Translations under genes and position numbers: made by a program | Shown: piece after piece, positions 18,721-27,793 of the stretch | How the letters are laid out: the number at the start of each line of letters is the position of its first letter | Position numbering within the stretch: the stretch's first letter is position 1 | Notes under the pieces: generated by a model | Database searches by the model: none | Seen by the model: only the letters and a program-made list of their open reading frames with translations | Told to the model about the DNA's origin: nothing | Source: CAWEWH01 sp963812775 | GTDB lineage: Bacteria > Pseudomonadota > Alphaproteobacteria > Rhizobiales > Beijerinckiaceae | Direction: 5' to 3' | Length of the DNA stretch: 64,000 nt | NCBI GenBank assembly: GCA_963812775.1 | Contig: CAWEWH010000005.1 | Coordinates: forward strand, 124,001-188,000

Positions 18721-20158
18721 GGACTCAGCGGTCGGAGCACGCCACGGTCCCTGTCACCGCGCCGAGTCACGCGCCGCAGGCGCGCCCGCACGCCAAGGCC
18801 CGTCGCGACGGCGGCGAGCGAGGCGACTGTCGAGGCCGCGAACAGGACGATGGCGGCATGGCGCACCGCTGCCGCATCGTCCACCGCGTAGCCGGCATTG
18901 TTGGCCACCAGACCCGCGAAGGCTGCGCCGATCGCGTAGCCGGCCGACTGCAGGGTCGGCAGGAGCGCGGTGGCGCGGTCGCGCTCGCCGGGGCGCGCCG
19001 TCTCCATGACGGCCTGGCTGAGGAAGCCCCAGGCGAACCCGAAACCTGTCCCGACGGTGATCTGGCCGACGAGCACCAGCGCCGGCCGATCGACCGCGAG
19101 GCCGGCCACGATGAGCGCCAATCCGAGGAGAAGCATCAGCGGGCCCATGGCGATGAAGCGCGCGCGCGTTGTGCCGCGATTGACATTGGCCACCACGATG
19201 GCCGCGAAGCTCCAGGCGAGCGCCAGGCTGGCGTTGAACAGGCTCGCGGCGGTGGCGCCGAATCCCCAAAGCGTCTGCAGGGTCAGGACCAGGTAGACCG
19301 ACGTCGCGGCCTGGGCGAGCGGCATGAGCAGCACCACCCACAGCCCGAGGCCGACGACGGAGCGGAGCGAGAAGGCATCGGACGGAAAGAGCGGCGACGG
19401 GCTCATGCGGTCGCGCGCCACTGCCAGCGCCAGCGTGGTGAGAGCGCCGATGACCAGGACGGCAGCCGCGAGGCGCGTGGAGCAACACCGGCCACCGCCA
19501 CGGTCATGATCCCCATGCCAATCACGGCAAGGCGCGCAAGCGGCATCGGCGCCTCCTCGCCGCGCGACCCCTGTCGCGGCACGACGACGGGCACGAGGGC
19601 CATGAAGGTGACGATCAGGGGAATGTTGATGAGGAAGGCGACGCGCCACGAGATGAGGTCGGTGGCGGCGCCGGCCAGCAGCGGCCCGCCGAAGGCGGCC
19701 GCCGCCCACACCACCGCCTCGGCGCCGAAGACCTTTGCGATCATTGTCGACGGGAAAATCTCCGGGATGAGCGCGTAGCACAGCGCCGCCACCACCCCCT
19801 CGCCGATCCCCTGCAGCGCCCGCCCAGCGAGGATCTCGGCCATCGACGAGGCGGCCGCCACCACGAGCGTGCCCGCCAGGAACACGAGGGCGGCGCCAAT
19901 CAGGGCGGCCCGCGCCCCGAAGCGCGCCTTGAGGCGGGCCGCCGCCGCACCGCCGACGATGGCCAGCACGAGATAGAGCGTCGTGCTCCAGGAGATGAGT
20001 GCCACGCCGCCCACCTCGCGCACCCCCGTCGGCAGCGCGGTCGACACCAGGAAGATGTTGAAGGAGAACAGCCCCACGCCGAGGCACAGCGTCGTGGTGG
20101 CGGCGGCATAGCGCGCCGTGAGCAGATCGGCCCAGCGCGCACCCATCGGGGCTTCCAT
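18717..20158 (-). CDS. MFS transporter, frame-disrupted
   Basis: A major facilitator superfamily permease of about 480 aa with 14 or so predicted helices. The N-terminal half (from the ATG at 20158) has the MFS motif-A-like loop GGAAAARLKARFGARAALIG and RALQGIGEGVVAALCYALIP, as in drug/H+ antiporters. One frame change near 19483 joins IMTVAVAGVA to STRLAAAVLVIGALTTLALA. The second half runs VYLVLTLQTLWGFGATAASL to VMETARPGERDRATALLPTLQ. Likely an exporter; the substrate is unknown. It is divergent from a winged-helix regulator 92 bp away, which may control it. The two convergent stops at 18717-18720 share one CTAG. Confidence 0.82.
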
Positions 20159-20173
20159 GCACGGCCCGCCATT

Positions 20174-20216
20174 TGATAAGACAAAGCTTTTCTAAGCTGT
20201 CCGGATTAGATAAGCA
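20174..20216. promoter_or_regulatory. Putative operator between MFS gene and regulator
   Basis: The divergent 92-bp space is clearly more AT-rich than the flanks. It contains the dyad agctt-ttct-aagct (20185-20198) and two direct copies of gataag (20175-20180 and 20209-20214). A site for the adjacent winged-helix regulator is plausible from position; the sequence alone does not prove it. Confidence 0.35.
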
Positions 20217-20250
20217 ATGGCTTTCCAAACACTCCGATTTCGGGCATGAC

Positions 20251-20916
20251 ATGAGCATGCAGGATCGCAGCGCCGACCGTCTCCTCTATGCGCTCAAGGC
20301 GCAAGGGCCGCAGACGGCCGCGCGACTCGCGGCGCGGCTCGACGTCACCGCCGTCGCGGTCCGACAGCTGCTGGCACGGCTGGCGAACGACAGCCTCGTC
20401 GCGTTCGATGACCGGCGCGAGAGCGTCGGCCGGCCGAAGCGCTACTGGCGACTGACGGATGCCGGGCATGCGCGCTTTCCCGACAATCACGCGGGCCTCA
20501 CGGCCGACCTGCTCGCAGCCGTCCCGGCCCTGTTCGGGGCCGACGGGCTGGAGCGGCTCATCGCCCACCGCGAAGCCGCGATCCTCGCGCAGTATCGCAA
20601 AGCCACGGCGTCGGCGGCCACGCTCGCCGAGCGCGCCAGGCGGCTGGCGCGCCTGCGCTCGGCCGAGGGCTACATGGCCGAGATCAAGCGGGAGAGCCGC
20701 GACAGTCTCCTGCTCATCGAGAACCATTGCCCGATCTGCGTCGCGGCCAAGCAATGCCAGGGCTTCTGCCGCTCCGAGCTCGCGCTCTTCCGGCGCGTGC
20801 TCGGGCCCGACGTGTCGGTGGAGCGCCTTGAACATATCGTTCACGGCGCGCGCCGCTGCGTCTACCGCATCGCGCCGCGCCGTCCGGAGGCTTCGCGGGC
20901 GCGGCACCCTCGCTGA
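20251..20916 (+). CDS. Winged-helix regulator with C-terminal cysteine cluster (SufR/ArsR-like)
   Basis: A 221-aa transcriptional regulator. The N-terminal 75 residues form a winged helix (LLYALKAQGPQTAARLAARL, DVTAVAVRQLLARLANDSLV, then RESVGRPKRYWRLTDAG, the wing). The C-terminal part carries HCPICVAAKQCQGFCRSELA and, about 30 residues on, ARRCVYRI, giving five cysteines arranged like those of SufR-type proteins that bind an iron-sulfur cluster. It probably senses iron-sulfur status, redox or a metal and controls the divergent MFS gene. I chose the ATG at 20251; an ATG at 20173 would add 26 residues lying in the AT-rich spacer. Confidence 0.8.
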   Translation: MSMQDRSADRLLYALKAQGPQTAARLAARLDVTAVAVRQLLARLANDSLVAFDDRRESVGRPKRYWRLTDAGHARFPDNHAGLTADLLAAVPALFGADGLERLIAHREAAILAQYRKATASAATLAERARRLARLRSAEGYMAEIKRESRDSLLLIENHCPICVAAKQCQGFCRSELALFRRVLGPDVSVERLEHIVHGARRCVYRIAPRRPEASRARHPR

Positions 20917-20919
20917 CGC

Positions 20920-21729
20920 CTACCGCACCAAGCCGCCGTCGATGGCGATGAGCTGGCCGGTGACATAGTCGGAGAGATCGGTCACCAGGAACTCGACCAC
21001 CTTGGCGCAGTCCTCAACCGTGCCGATGCGTTTGAGCGCGATGCGCGCCGCCGGATCGCGGTTGGCGCGGGCGCTGCCCGGGATGACGGTCTGCATGATG
21101 CGGCCCGTGCCGATGGTGCCGGGCGCGATGCAGTTGGCGGTGATGCCGAAGGGACCGAGATCCTGCGCCAGGTAGCGGGTGTAGTGGGCGATAGCCGCCT
21201 TGGCGGCGCCGTAATGGGCGTAGCCGCCGTCATTGGCGGGCGAGATGCCGGCCACCGAGCTGACGGTGACGATCTTGCCGTAGCTCTGCTCCTTCATGAT
21301 CGGCGCCACCGCGTTGCAGCAGTAGATCGTGCCGTAGAGGTTCATCTCGGTGACGAGCTTCAACAGGTCTGAGTCCAAGGTGCTTGCCTTGGTGTCAAGG
21401 GGACGGCCGCGGCCGCCGCCGGCATTGGCCACCAGGATGTCGACGCGTCCCCATGTTGTGTGCACCTTGGCCACCATGGCATCGACGGCCTTGCGGTCCA
21501 TTACGTCCATCTCGATGCCCATGGCCTTGCCGCCGCCCGCCTCGATCTCGGCGACGGTCGAGTCGGCCGTCATGTCGCGCGCCTCGGCCTCGAACTCGCG
21601 GTACGACTTCAGGTCGAGGTCGCTGATGGCGACCTTGGCGCCGAGGGAGGCGAGACGGCGCGCATAGGCGCGGCCGAGGCCGCGGCCGCCACCGGTGACG
21701 ATCGCCACTTTGTCGTCGAGCTTGCCCAT
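20920..21729 (-). CDS. SDR family oxidoreductase
   Basis: A 269-aa short-chain dehydrogenase/reductase. The cofactor motif is VTGGGRGLGRAYARRL (TGxxxGxG), NAG is in LVANAGGGRG, the catalytic serine is in IVTVSSVAGIS and the YxxxK pair is in YAHYGAAKAA. SDLDL after beta-2 (an acidic residue) favours NAD(H). The substrate is unknown. It begins 12 bp after the end of the ThDP enzyme gene on the same strand, so the two are likely an operon. The closing TGQLIAIDGGLVR is the usual C-terminus. Confidence 0.88.
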   Translation of the reverse strand: MGKLDDKVAIVTGGGRGLGRAYARRLASLGAKVAISDLDLKSYREFEAEARDMTADSTVAEIEAGGGKAMGIEMDVMDRKAVDAMVAKVHTTWGRVDILVANAGGGRGRPLDTKASTLDSDLLKLVTEMNLYGTIYCCNAVAPIMKEQSYGKIVTVSSVAGISPANDGGYAHYGAAKAAIAHYTRYLAQDLGPFGITANCIAPGTIGTGRIMQTVIPGSARANRDPAARIALKRIGTVEDCAKVVEFLVTDLSDYVTGQLIAIDGGLVR

Positions 21730-21741
21730 GGGCCGTCCCTC

Positions 21742-23498
21742 TCAGCGCCGCGCCGCCGCCACCTTGGCGAGCGGCGAGGTGATATCCGCGAAGGTGATGT
21801 CGTTCAGCGACGTGTCCACGTCGATCACCGCCGGGCCGCGCGCCGCGATCGCCGTCTTGATGGCCGCGGCCGAGCGCATTGGGATCGGAGACGCGCTCGG
21901 CATGGCAGCCCATGGCGCGGGCGATGCCGGCGAAGTCGAAGTCGTTGAACTTCGCCGCAAAGCCCGAGCCGCCGTGCAGCACCCAGCCGAGCGCCTTGTT
22001 GTTGAAGACGACGACGACGATCGGGATGTCCTCCTCGATGCGCCGTCATCAGCCCGTTCATCGACATCGCAAAGCCGCCGTCGCCGCACACCGCCACGAC
22101 CGTGCGGTCCGGATGCACCAGCTTGGCGCCGAGCGCCGCCGGGAATGGCGAAGCCCATCGGCCCGGAGCCGGCCGCCTGCAGGAAGCCCTCCTCGCGCTG
22201 GGTCTGGTAGAGATGCGTCATCAGGATGCGGTTCTCGCCGGCGTCGCAGGTGACGATGGCGTCGGCCGGCAGGTTGCGCATCAACTCGCCGATGATCCGC
22301 TGCGGATGGATCGGCGAGCCGGCCGCGCATGTAGGCGGGCTGATCGAAATAGCCGGTCTCCTTGCGCCGCTGCGCGGCAACGCGCGCGATCCCGGCCTTG
22401 CACGACGCGTCGGCGTCCTCGCCGCGTCGCCTCGCGCAACTGCCTCAGGATGATGCGCGGCGTCGCCGATCAGCACATGCTCGGCCGGGAACGTCCACGA
22501 GGCATTCTTCGGCTCGATGTCGATCTGGATGAAGGTCTGCCGCGTCGGATCGAGCAGCTCCGGATTCTCGCGCGCCGTGTCGGAGGCGCCGAGCTTCGAG
22601 CCGACCACCAGCACGAGGTCGGCTGCGCCGACGATGGCGTTGGCGGTCGCCGTGCCGAACGTGCCGTAGACGCCGAGCGCGAGATCGTGCGTCTCGGCGA
22701 ACGTGCCCTTGCCGGACGGCGCTGGTGGCGACCGGGATGCCGAGCGCCTCGGCCAGCGCGCTGCAGCTCCTCGTAGGCCTGCGCGATGCGCACGCCGTTG
22801 CCGGCGATGATGACCGGCCGCTTGGCGTCGCAGCAGCGCCTCGCGCGGCGCGCGGCCACGCGCTCGCCGTCGGCGCCGGCGGCGGGCGGCGGCATGTAGA
22901 GCTGCGTCGGATAGAGCGGCGGCACGGTGTCGGGCCCGACCGTGCCGTTGAGCGCCGCGAACGAGAACAGCACCGCCACCGGCCCCATCTGGCCCGACAT
23001 CGCGTGCTTGATCGCGAGCTGCGTCGCCTGCACGGCCTGCGCCGGCTCGAGCGCCTGGAACACCTGCTTGGTGACGCCCGCCGAAAGCGCGGCGCGCGTC
23101 CCAGCCGCCGTAATCGCCGGCGCCGGATTGATAGGGCGCGTGCAGCGCGAGATTGCGGCGGGTCGGAGAAGTCGGTCAGCAGCAGCATCGGCGACGACGA
23201 CAGATGCGCCTCCAGCGTGCCGAGCAGGCCGTTGCCGAGCACCCACGGGCCCTGGCCGATCAGCACGCCCGGCTGCCGGCGCAGCCGGCCGTAGACCTCG
23301 GCCATGACGCCGCCGAGCGACTCTTCGCGCACCAGCACGGTGCGGACCGCGTTCTGCTGCTTCTCGAGGCCGGCGAAGATGCGGCCCGGTATGGCCGCCG
23401 GAGATGCCGAACACCATGTCGATGCCGGCCTCGGCGAGCACGCGCGCGACCATTTCGCCCGCCGTCGCTTCCTGGCTCACCAGCCGCTGCACGGTCAT
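21742..23498 (-). CDS. Thiamine-diphosphate enzyme, acetolactate synthase-like, frame-disrupted
   Basis: A ThDP-dependent enzyme of the acetohydroxyacid synthase / oxalyl-CoA decarboxylase superfamily, about 580 aa when read through. Start MTVQRLVSQEATAGEMV at 23498 (ribosome site ggggaggg). The N-terminal domain has MVFGISGGHTG and VREESLGGVMAEVYGRLRRQ (the position of the ThDP-activating glutamate); the middle has IAGNGVRIAQAYEEL and VVGSKLGASDTARE; the C-terminal ThDP site is CGDGGFAMSMN with a later NNKALGW-like segment. Around ten frame changes scatter these blocks over three frames. The reaction cannot be told from the sequence; neighbours (CoA-transferase, MaoC, SDRs) suggest an acyl-CoA or 2-oxoacid substrate. 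Confidence 0.8.
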
Positions 23499-23530
23499 CG
23501 AACCCTCCCCGCTCGCGGCGTTGCGCCGGC

Positions 23531-23664
23531 GCATGATCCCGAAAAGTGTGCGCGGTTTGGGACGAGATCACGCGCAGAAGAAAACGACAGCGCCTTCGCG
23601 CTCTAGAAGTCTTGATTTTGTGCATGATCTTATCCCGAAAACCGTCCACTTTTCGGGATCATGC
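23531..23664. repeat. Intergenic repeat, 'TTCGGGATCATGC' family, inverted pair
   Basis: Two copies in opposite orientation flank about 60 bp: gcatgatcccgaaaagtgtg at 23531 and gcatgatcttatcccgaaaa ending cgggatcatgc at 23622-23664. Between them are ccttcgcgctctagaagtc and an A-rich stretch. The same family is at 2856-3010 and 39933-39979. The block ends one base before the stop of the MaoC gene. Confidence 0.8.
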
Positions 23665-23665
23665 A

Positions 23666-24517
23666 TTAGTTCAGCGTGCACTTGCCGTTGTTGATGACGG
23701 TCACGTCGCGCTCCTTGAGCCGGCAGCGGAACGACACGATCTTTCCGTCGATCCACATGTCGGTGATGATCGTCTCGCCCGGATAGACCGGCGACGAGAA
23801 GCGCACGTTGAGGCCGGCGATCTTGGTGTGATCGTAGTCGCACACCGTGGTGAGGATCGCCCGGCAGGCGGTGCCGTAGGTGCACAGGCCGTGCAGGATC
23901 GGCACCGGGAAGCCGACGCGCTTGGCCAGGTCGGGGTCGGCGTGCAGCGGATTGCGGTCGCCGTTGAGACGATAGAGCAGCGCCTGGTCGGGCCGCGTCT
24001 CGAGCGCCACGCTCTGGTCCGGCTTGCGGGTCGGAATCTCGTGCACGGCAGGGCCGGCGCCGGACGGCCCGCCGAAGCCGCCGTCGCCGCGCGCGAAGGT
24101 CGCGCCGTTGAGGGTGAACATCGGCTGATTATCCTTGGCGGACCGCACCTTGGTCTCCGTGTAGATGACGGCGCCCTTGCCGGTTCCCTTGTCGACCGCC
24201 TCGGTGACGCGCGCGTCGGCGATAAGCTCGCCTTCCGGCGGCAGCGGCCGATGCAGGGTGAGGCGCTGCTCGCCATGCACCACCTTGGTGTAGTCGTAGC
24301 CGCTGTCCTTGAGCAGCGGCATGCGTGTCAGCACCGTCGCCATGCTGGGCACGGTCTTGAGCGTTTCCCTCTCGAACGTGTAGGCCAGCTCTTTCGGGTC
24401 GAGGGGATCGCGCCCCATGCCGACCCCCACCGCATAAAGCATGGTTTCGCGGTCGCCGTAGCTGAAGCGCACGCCCTCCATTTTCATCTGCATCAGCTTT
24501 TCGTAGTTCAGTGCCAT
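23666..24517 (-). CDS. MaoC family (R)-specific enoyl-CoA hydratase
   Basis: A 283-aa double hot-dog hydratase resembling the hydratase-2 domain of peroxisomal multifunctional enzyme type 2. The N-terminal hot-dog has LYAVGVGMGRDPLDPKELAY. The C-terminal one carries the hydratase-2 motif with catalytic Asp and His in LYRLNGDRNPLHADPDLAK, then GFPVPILHGLCTYGTACRAI. It should hydrate trans-2-enoyl-CoA to (3R)-hydroxyacyl-CoA. The next gene upstream encodes an SDR like the (3R)-hydroxyacyl-CoA dehydrogenase domain of the same eukaryotic enzyme, so the two probably act in sequence. Start chosen at 24517 (gggg ribosome site); an alternative ATG lies 12 bases upstream. Confidence 0.9.
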   Translation of the reverse strand: MALNYEKLMQMKMEGVRFSYGDRETMLYAVGVGMGRDPLDPKELAYTFERETLKTVPSMATVLTRMPLLKDSGYDYTKVVHGEQRLTLHRPLPPEGELIADARVTEAVDKGTGKGAVIYTETKVRSAKDNQPMFTLNGATFARGDGGFGGPSGAGPAVHEIPTRKPDQSVALETRPDQALLYRLNGDRNPLHADPDLAKRVGFPVPILHGLCTYGTACRAILTTVCDYDHTKIAGLNVRFSSPVYPGETIITDMWIDGKIVSFRCRLKERDVTVINNGKCTLN

Positions 24518-24540
24518 GGCATTCCCCATTGACGACGTGC

Positions 24541-24583
24541 GGCGGACAACGACCGGACAGACGTTTGTCGCCCGTTGTCTGCG
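24541..24583. repeat. Short inverted repeat, 'GACGACGGAC' family
   Basis: Arms gcggacaacg and cgttgtctgc enclose accggacagacgtttgtcgc. It is one of several copies of a loose family of intergenic palindromes built from gac-gac-gga units in this window (also 6479-6530, 8173-8222, 25504-25575, 35182-35223). It lies between the MaoC and SDR genes. Confidence 0.6.
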
Positions 24584-24588
24584 ATCGC

Positions 24589-25488
24589 TTAGTCGAGCTC
24601 CTGTCCGAGCATGTTGGAATTCTTGCGGGCCCGCTTGACGAGGTCGGGCACCACCGGCCCGAGCGCCACCGGATCGTCTTCCTGTGTCGCCTCCGGGCCG
24701 AGCCGCCAGCCTTCCATCACGTAGACCTTGCCGGCGCCACTGTCGAAGACACGCGCCGTCACCCCGTTCGATTGCTCGCTCACCAGCCAGACGACGATGG
24801 GCGACACGAAGCGGGGATGCCGGCGCGCCAGCTCCTCGGCGGTGCGTGGCCTCAGCCCCTCGGTCATGCGCGTCTGCGCGTGCGGGCTGATCGAGTTGAC
24901 GGTGACCCCGTAGCGGCCAAGCTCGCGCGCCGCGATGATCGAGAAGGCGGCGATGCCCGCCTTGGCGGCCCCGTAATTGGTCTGCCCGACATTGCCGAAG
25001 AGGCCGGACGCCGACGAGGTGTTGATGATGCGGCCGTTGACCGGCTTGCCGGTCTCCTTGTTGCGGTCGCGCCAATAGGCGGCCGCATGGCGGCTCGGCG
25101 CGAAGGTGCCCTTCAGATGCACCTTGATGACCGCATCCCATTCATCCTCGCTCATGTTGACCAGCATGCGGTCGCGCAGGATGCCGGCATTGTTGACGAC
25201 GGCATCGAGCTTGCCGAACGTCTTCACCGCCTGGTCGACCAGGCTCTTGGCGCCGTTCCAGTCGCTGACGTCGTCGCCGCTGGCGACGGCCTCGCCGCCC
25301 GCCTTGTTGATCTCGTCGACGACGCTCTGCGCCGCCGAGATGCTCTTGCCGCTGCCGTCGCGGCCGGTGCCGAGATCGTTGACCACCACTTTGGCGCCAT
25401 GCGCGGCCAGCATCAGCGCGTGCTCGCGCCCGATGCCGCCGCCGCCCCCCGTGACGATCGCAACGCGCCCCTCACACAGCCTGGCCAT
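24589..25488 (-). CDS. SDR family (3R)-hydroxyacyl-CoA dehydrogenase-like protein
   Basis: A 299-aa short-chain dehydrogenase. The cofactor site is VTGGGGGIGREHALMLAAHG followed by VVVNDLGTGRDGSGKS, an insertion typical of the MFE-2/HSD17B4 dehydrogenase domain. NNAGILRDRML, INTSSASGLFGNVGQTNYGAAKAG (serine, YxxxK) and NSISPHAQTRMTE follow. Expected role: NAD-dependent oxidation of (3R)-hydroxyacyl-CoA made by the adjacent MaoC hydratase. The C-terminal 70 residues (VFDSGAGKVYVMEGWRLGP) are conserved in these bacterial proteins. Confidence 0.88.
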   Translation of the reverse strand: MARLCEGRVAIVTGGGGGIGREHALMLAAHGAKVVVNDLGTGRDGSGKSISAAQSVVDEINKAGGEAVASGDDVSDWNGAKSLVDQAVKTFGKLDAVVNNAGILRDRMLVNMSEDEWDAVIKVHLKGTFAPSRHAAAYWRDRNKETGKPVNGRIINTSSASGLFGNVGQTNYGAAKAGIAAFSIIAARELGRYGVTVNSISPHAQTRMTEGLRPRTAEELARRHPRFVSPIVVWLVSEQSNGVTARVFDSGAGKVYVMEGWRLGPEATQEDDPVALGPVVPDLVKRARKNSNMLGQELD

Positions 25489-25503
25489 TTCATCCCCTCT
25501 GTT

Positions 25504-25575
25504 GGACGACGGACAGCGGACGACGGATGACAGAGAAAATGGTCATCCGCATTCTGCCCTCCGTCTTCCGTTCTC
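25504..25575. repeat. Inverted repeat, 'GACGACGGAC' family
   Basis: The stretch starts ggacgacggacagcggacga and ends tctgccctccgtcttccg, giving imperfect complementary arms around aaaatggtcatccgc. It fills the 90-bp space between the SDR and CoA-transferase genes. Other copies are at 6479-6530, 24541-24583 and 35182-35223. Confidence 0.6.
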
Positions 25576-25578
25576 TCC

Positions 25579-26769
25579 TCACGCCACCGCGCCGCGGGCG
25601 CGCAAGTCGCCGATCTCGGTGTCGCTGTAGCCCGCCTCGCGCAGCACCAGGTCGGTGTGCTCGCCGACGTCAGGCGCGCGCCGCGGCCGCACCTTCTCGA
25701 CCCCGCCGATGAACATCGGGCTGTTGATGGTCAGCATGGTGTCGTTCTCGAACGGCACCAGCACGTCGGCGTCGCGCATCTGCTTGTCGCTCAGCGCATC
25801 GGCCGCTGTGGCGACGATGCCAAAGATGAGGCCGGCGCCGTCGAGGATGGCGCGCCACTTGGCGAGATCCCTGGTCGCGAAAATCTCGTCGAAAATGGCG
25901 GTCAGCGCGAAGGCGTTCGCCGTGCGGTCCGGCTTGGTGACGAAGCGCGGGTCGTTCAGCAGATCCTCGCGGTCCATGCACTTGGCCACCACCGGCCAGT
26001 CACGCTCGTCGTTGAGCACCGACAGGATGAGCCAGCGATCGTCACGGGTGCGGTAATGGTTGGCCAGCGCGTTGATCGACTTTTCGCGTGGCGGCCGCGG
26101 CGGCAGCGACACGCCGCACAGCGCCGCCTGCATGACGAAGCCGTTGGCCCAGGCGCCGTTGGCGAGGAGCGAGGAGCCCACATAGGCGCCCTTGCCGGTG
26201 CGTTCGCGCTGCAGCAGCGCGGTCACGATGGCGCCGTAAAGGGCGAGCGCGGACGGATGATCGCCCATGCCGGCCGCCGAGCGGGCCGGCGGCGCGCCGT
26301 GCTCGGGCTTGACCACGTCCATGAGGCCGGAGCGCGCCCAATAGGCGTTGCTGTCGAAGCCGGGCTTTCCCGCTTCCTCGCCGACCTCGCCGTAGCCGGT
26401 GAAGGACGCATAGATCAGCCGCTCGTTGAGCGGCGCGATCTTGTCGTAGGTGAGGCCGAGACGCTGACGCGTCCCCATGGGGAAGTTGGTGATGAACACG
26501 TCGGCCTTGGCGATGAGCCGGTGCAGCACCGTCATGCCCTCCGGCTGCGCCACGTTCAGCGCCAGTCCCCTCTTGTTGCGGCAGTCGAGCAGCCAGCCGA
26601 AATTATGCGGATTGTCGGGCGCCACCATCGTCGCCAGTCTGCGATAGGCGTCGCCCACCGGCGGCTCGATCTTGATCACGTCCGCCCCGTAGTCGGCCAG
26701 GATGGTGGCGGCGGCCGGCGCGGCGATGTAGCTCGCGCAATCGATCACCTTGAGGCCCTTGAAGATCAT
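25579..26769 (-). CDS. Class III CoA-transferase (CaiB/BaiF family)
   Basis: A 396-aa family III CoA-transferase. MIFKGLKVIDCASYIAAPAA, ILADYGADVIKIEPPVGDAY and DCRNKRGLALNVAQPEG are the standard N-terminal blocks. The catalytic aspartate is probably the D in KPGFDSNAYWARSGLMDVV. The enzyme moves CoA between carboxylic acids; donor and acceptor are unknown. It heads the run of acyl-CoA genes on this strand (CoA-transferase, SDR, MaoC, ThDP enzyme, SDR) and may activate their substrate. Confidence 0.9.
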   Translation of the reverse strand: MIFKGLKVIDCASYIAAPAAATILADYGADVIKIEPPVGDAYRRLATMVAPDNPHNFGWLLDCRNKRGLALNVAQPEGMTVLHRLIAKADVFITNFPMGTRQRLGLTYDKIAPLNERLIYASFTGYGEVGEEAGKPGFDSNAYWARSGLMDVVKPEHGAPPARSAAGMGDHPSALALYGAIVTALLQRERTGKGAYVGSSLLANGAWANGFVMQAALCGVSLPPRPPREKSINALANHYRTRDDRWLILSVLNDERDWPVVAKCMDREDLLNDPRFVTKPDRTANAFALTAIFDEIFATRDLAKWRAILDGAGLIFGIVATAADALSDKQMRDADVLVPFENDTMLTINSPMFIGGVEKVRPRRAPDVGEHTDLVLREAGYSDTEIGDLRARGAVA

Positions 26770-26870
26770 TGGGCGACCCTCCCCGGGACGCTTTTTTGTT
26801 GTGGCGTTCCATAAAGCAAAGGGCCGCCGCCTTCGCCAGCGGAAATTTCGTCAACGTCCACGAGGCGATA

Positions 26871-27666
26871 TCAACCGTAGCTGGCAGCCATGCCTTCCGA
26901 CGGATCGGCCTGGGCGCTGAACGGCGGGATGGGGTAGCGCAGTCCCTTCTTGGAGATGCCTTCGAGCCCCTCCACGCCGCGCGCGAATTCCTCCGGCGGC
27001 ATGGCGATCAGCATCTCGTCGTCGGCGACGCCGCCATAGCGCCGCTCGGCGTAGCAGGGGATGGAGATCGAACGTCTCGCGCGTCAGGAGCGCGCGGCCC
27101 CAGCTGTCGGCGCAGGCGCTCTCGCCGGTGATGCTCATGTCGTAGCGCCTGTAGCGCTTCCATTGCAGGCCGTTGACGAAGAGGATCATCTGGCCGGGCG
27201 TTGCGTAGAACAGCACGATGTCGGGCGGGTCGAGCCGGCCGGCTCTGAGCGGCGACACGACGGTGCCGACATATTTGCCGTAGGTCTGGCGCGGCATGTG
27301 CACCTGGTGCTGGTGCGCCGCCTCGCGGTTCTCGAACCACACGCCGTCCATACGCTCTCCCGACAGCGTGTCGGGGCTCGGCTGGTCGAGGCCGACGATA
27401 CCGCCGCAATTGGATTGCGGCCTGACATTCTCGGCCGTGATGCCGAGCGTGAAGCCGGCCATGCGCGCCTGCGTGACCAGCTGGCAGGTGGTGTGGAAGC
27501 GCCCCAGCTTCGGCCGCCTCAGGCCCGGAATGGCGTTCATTTCCTCGAGCGTGGTGAACTGCTTCATGCCGATGGGCAGCGTTCGAATCCGCAACAGCTC
27601 GTTCAGCTTGGCGGCGAGTTCTTGGAGATCGCGTGCCCCAACCTTGTAGTTCGACTGATCGCTCAT
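26871..27666 (-). CDS. DUF169 domain protein, single frameshift
   Basis: About 265 aa. The body, with RTLPIGMKQFTTLEEMN, FHTTCQLVTQARMAGFTLGI, and MILFVNGLQWKRYRRYDMSI and ESACADSWGRALLTRETFDL, matches DUF169, a family of cytoplasmic proteins of unknown function with conserved cysteines. One extra base near 27067 breaks the end; with it removed the reading continues IPCYAERRYGGVADDEMLIA and ends at the TGA at 26871-26873. It starts 98 bp upstream of the CoA-transferase gene on the same strand and may belong to that group. Confidence 0.82.
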
Positions 27667-27793
27667 GTACTGCGCCCTCTCGTGACGGGGCGACTATAGC
27701 AGCCTTGCGGCTTGTCAGAAGCGCGCCGGCGCCCTAGTGGTAGCGCAAAGCGCCCGGCGCGGCCGGGCGGAGCGCAACCAAGCCGAACCTGCC

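Noticed and set aside
26770..26870. A start region of a further gene between the CoA-transferase and DUF169 genes
   Set aside because: With the DUF169 frameshift corrected, the gene ends at 26871 and the remaining 101 bp are only a spacer.
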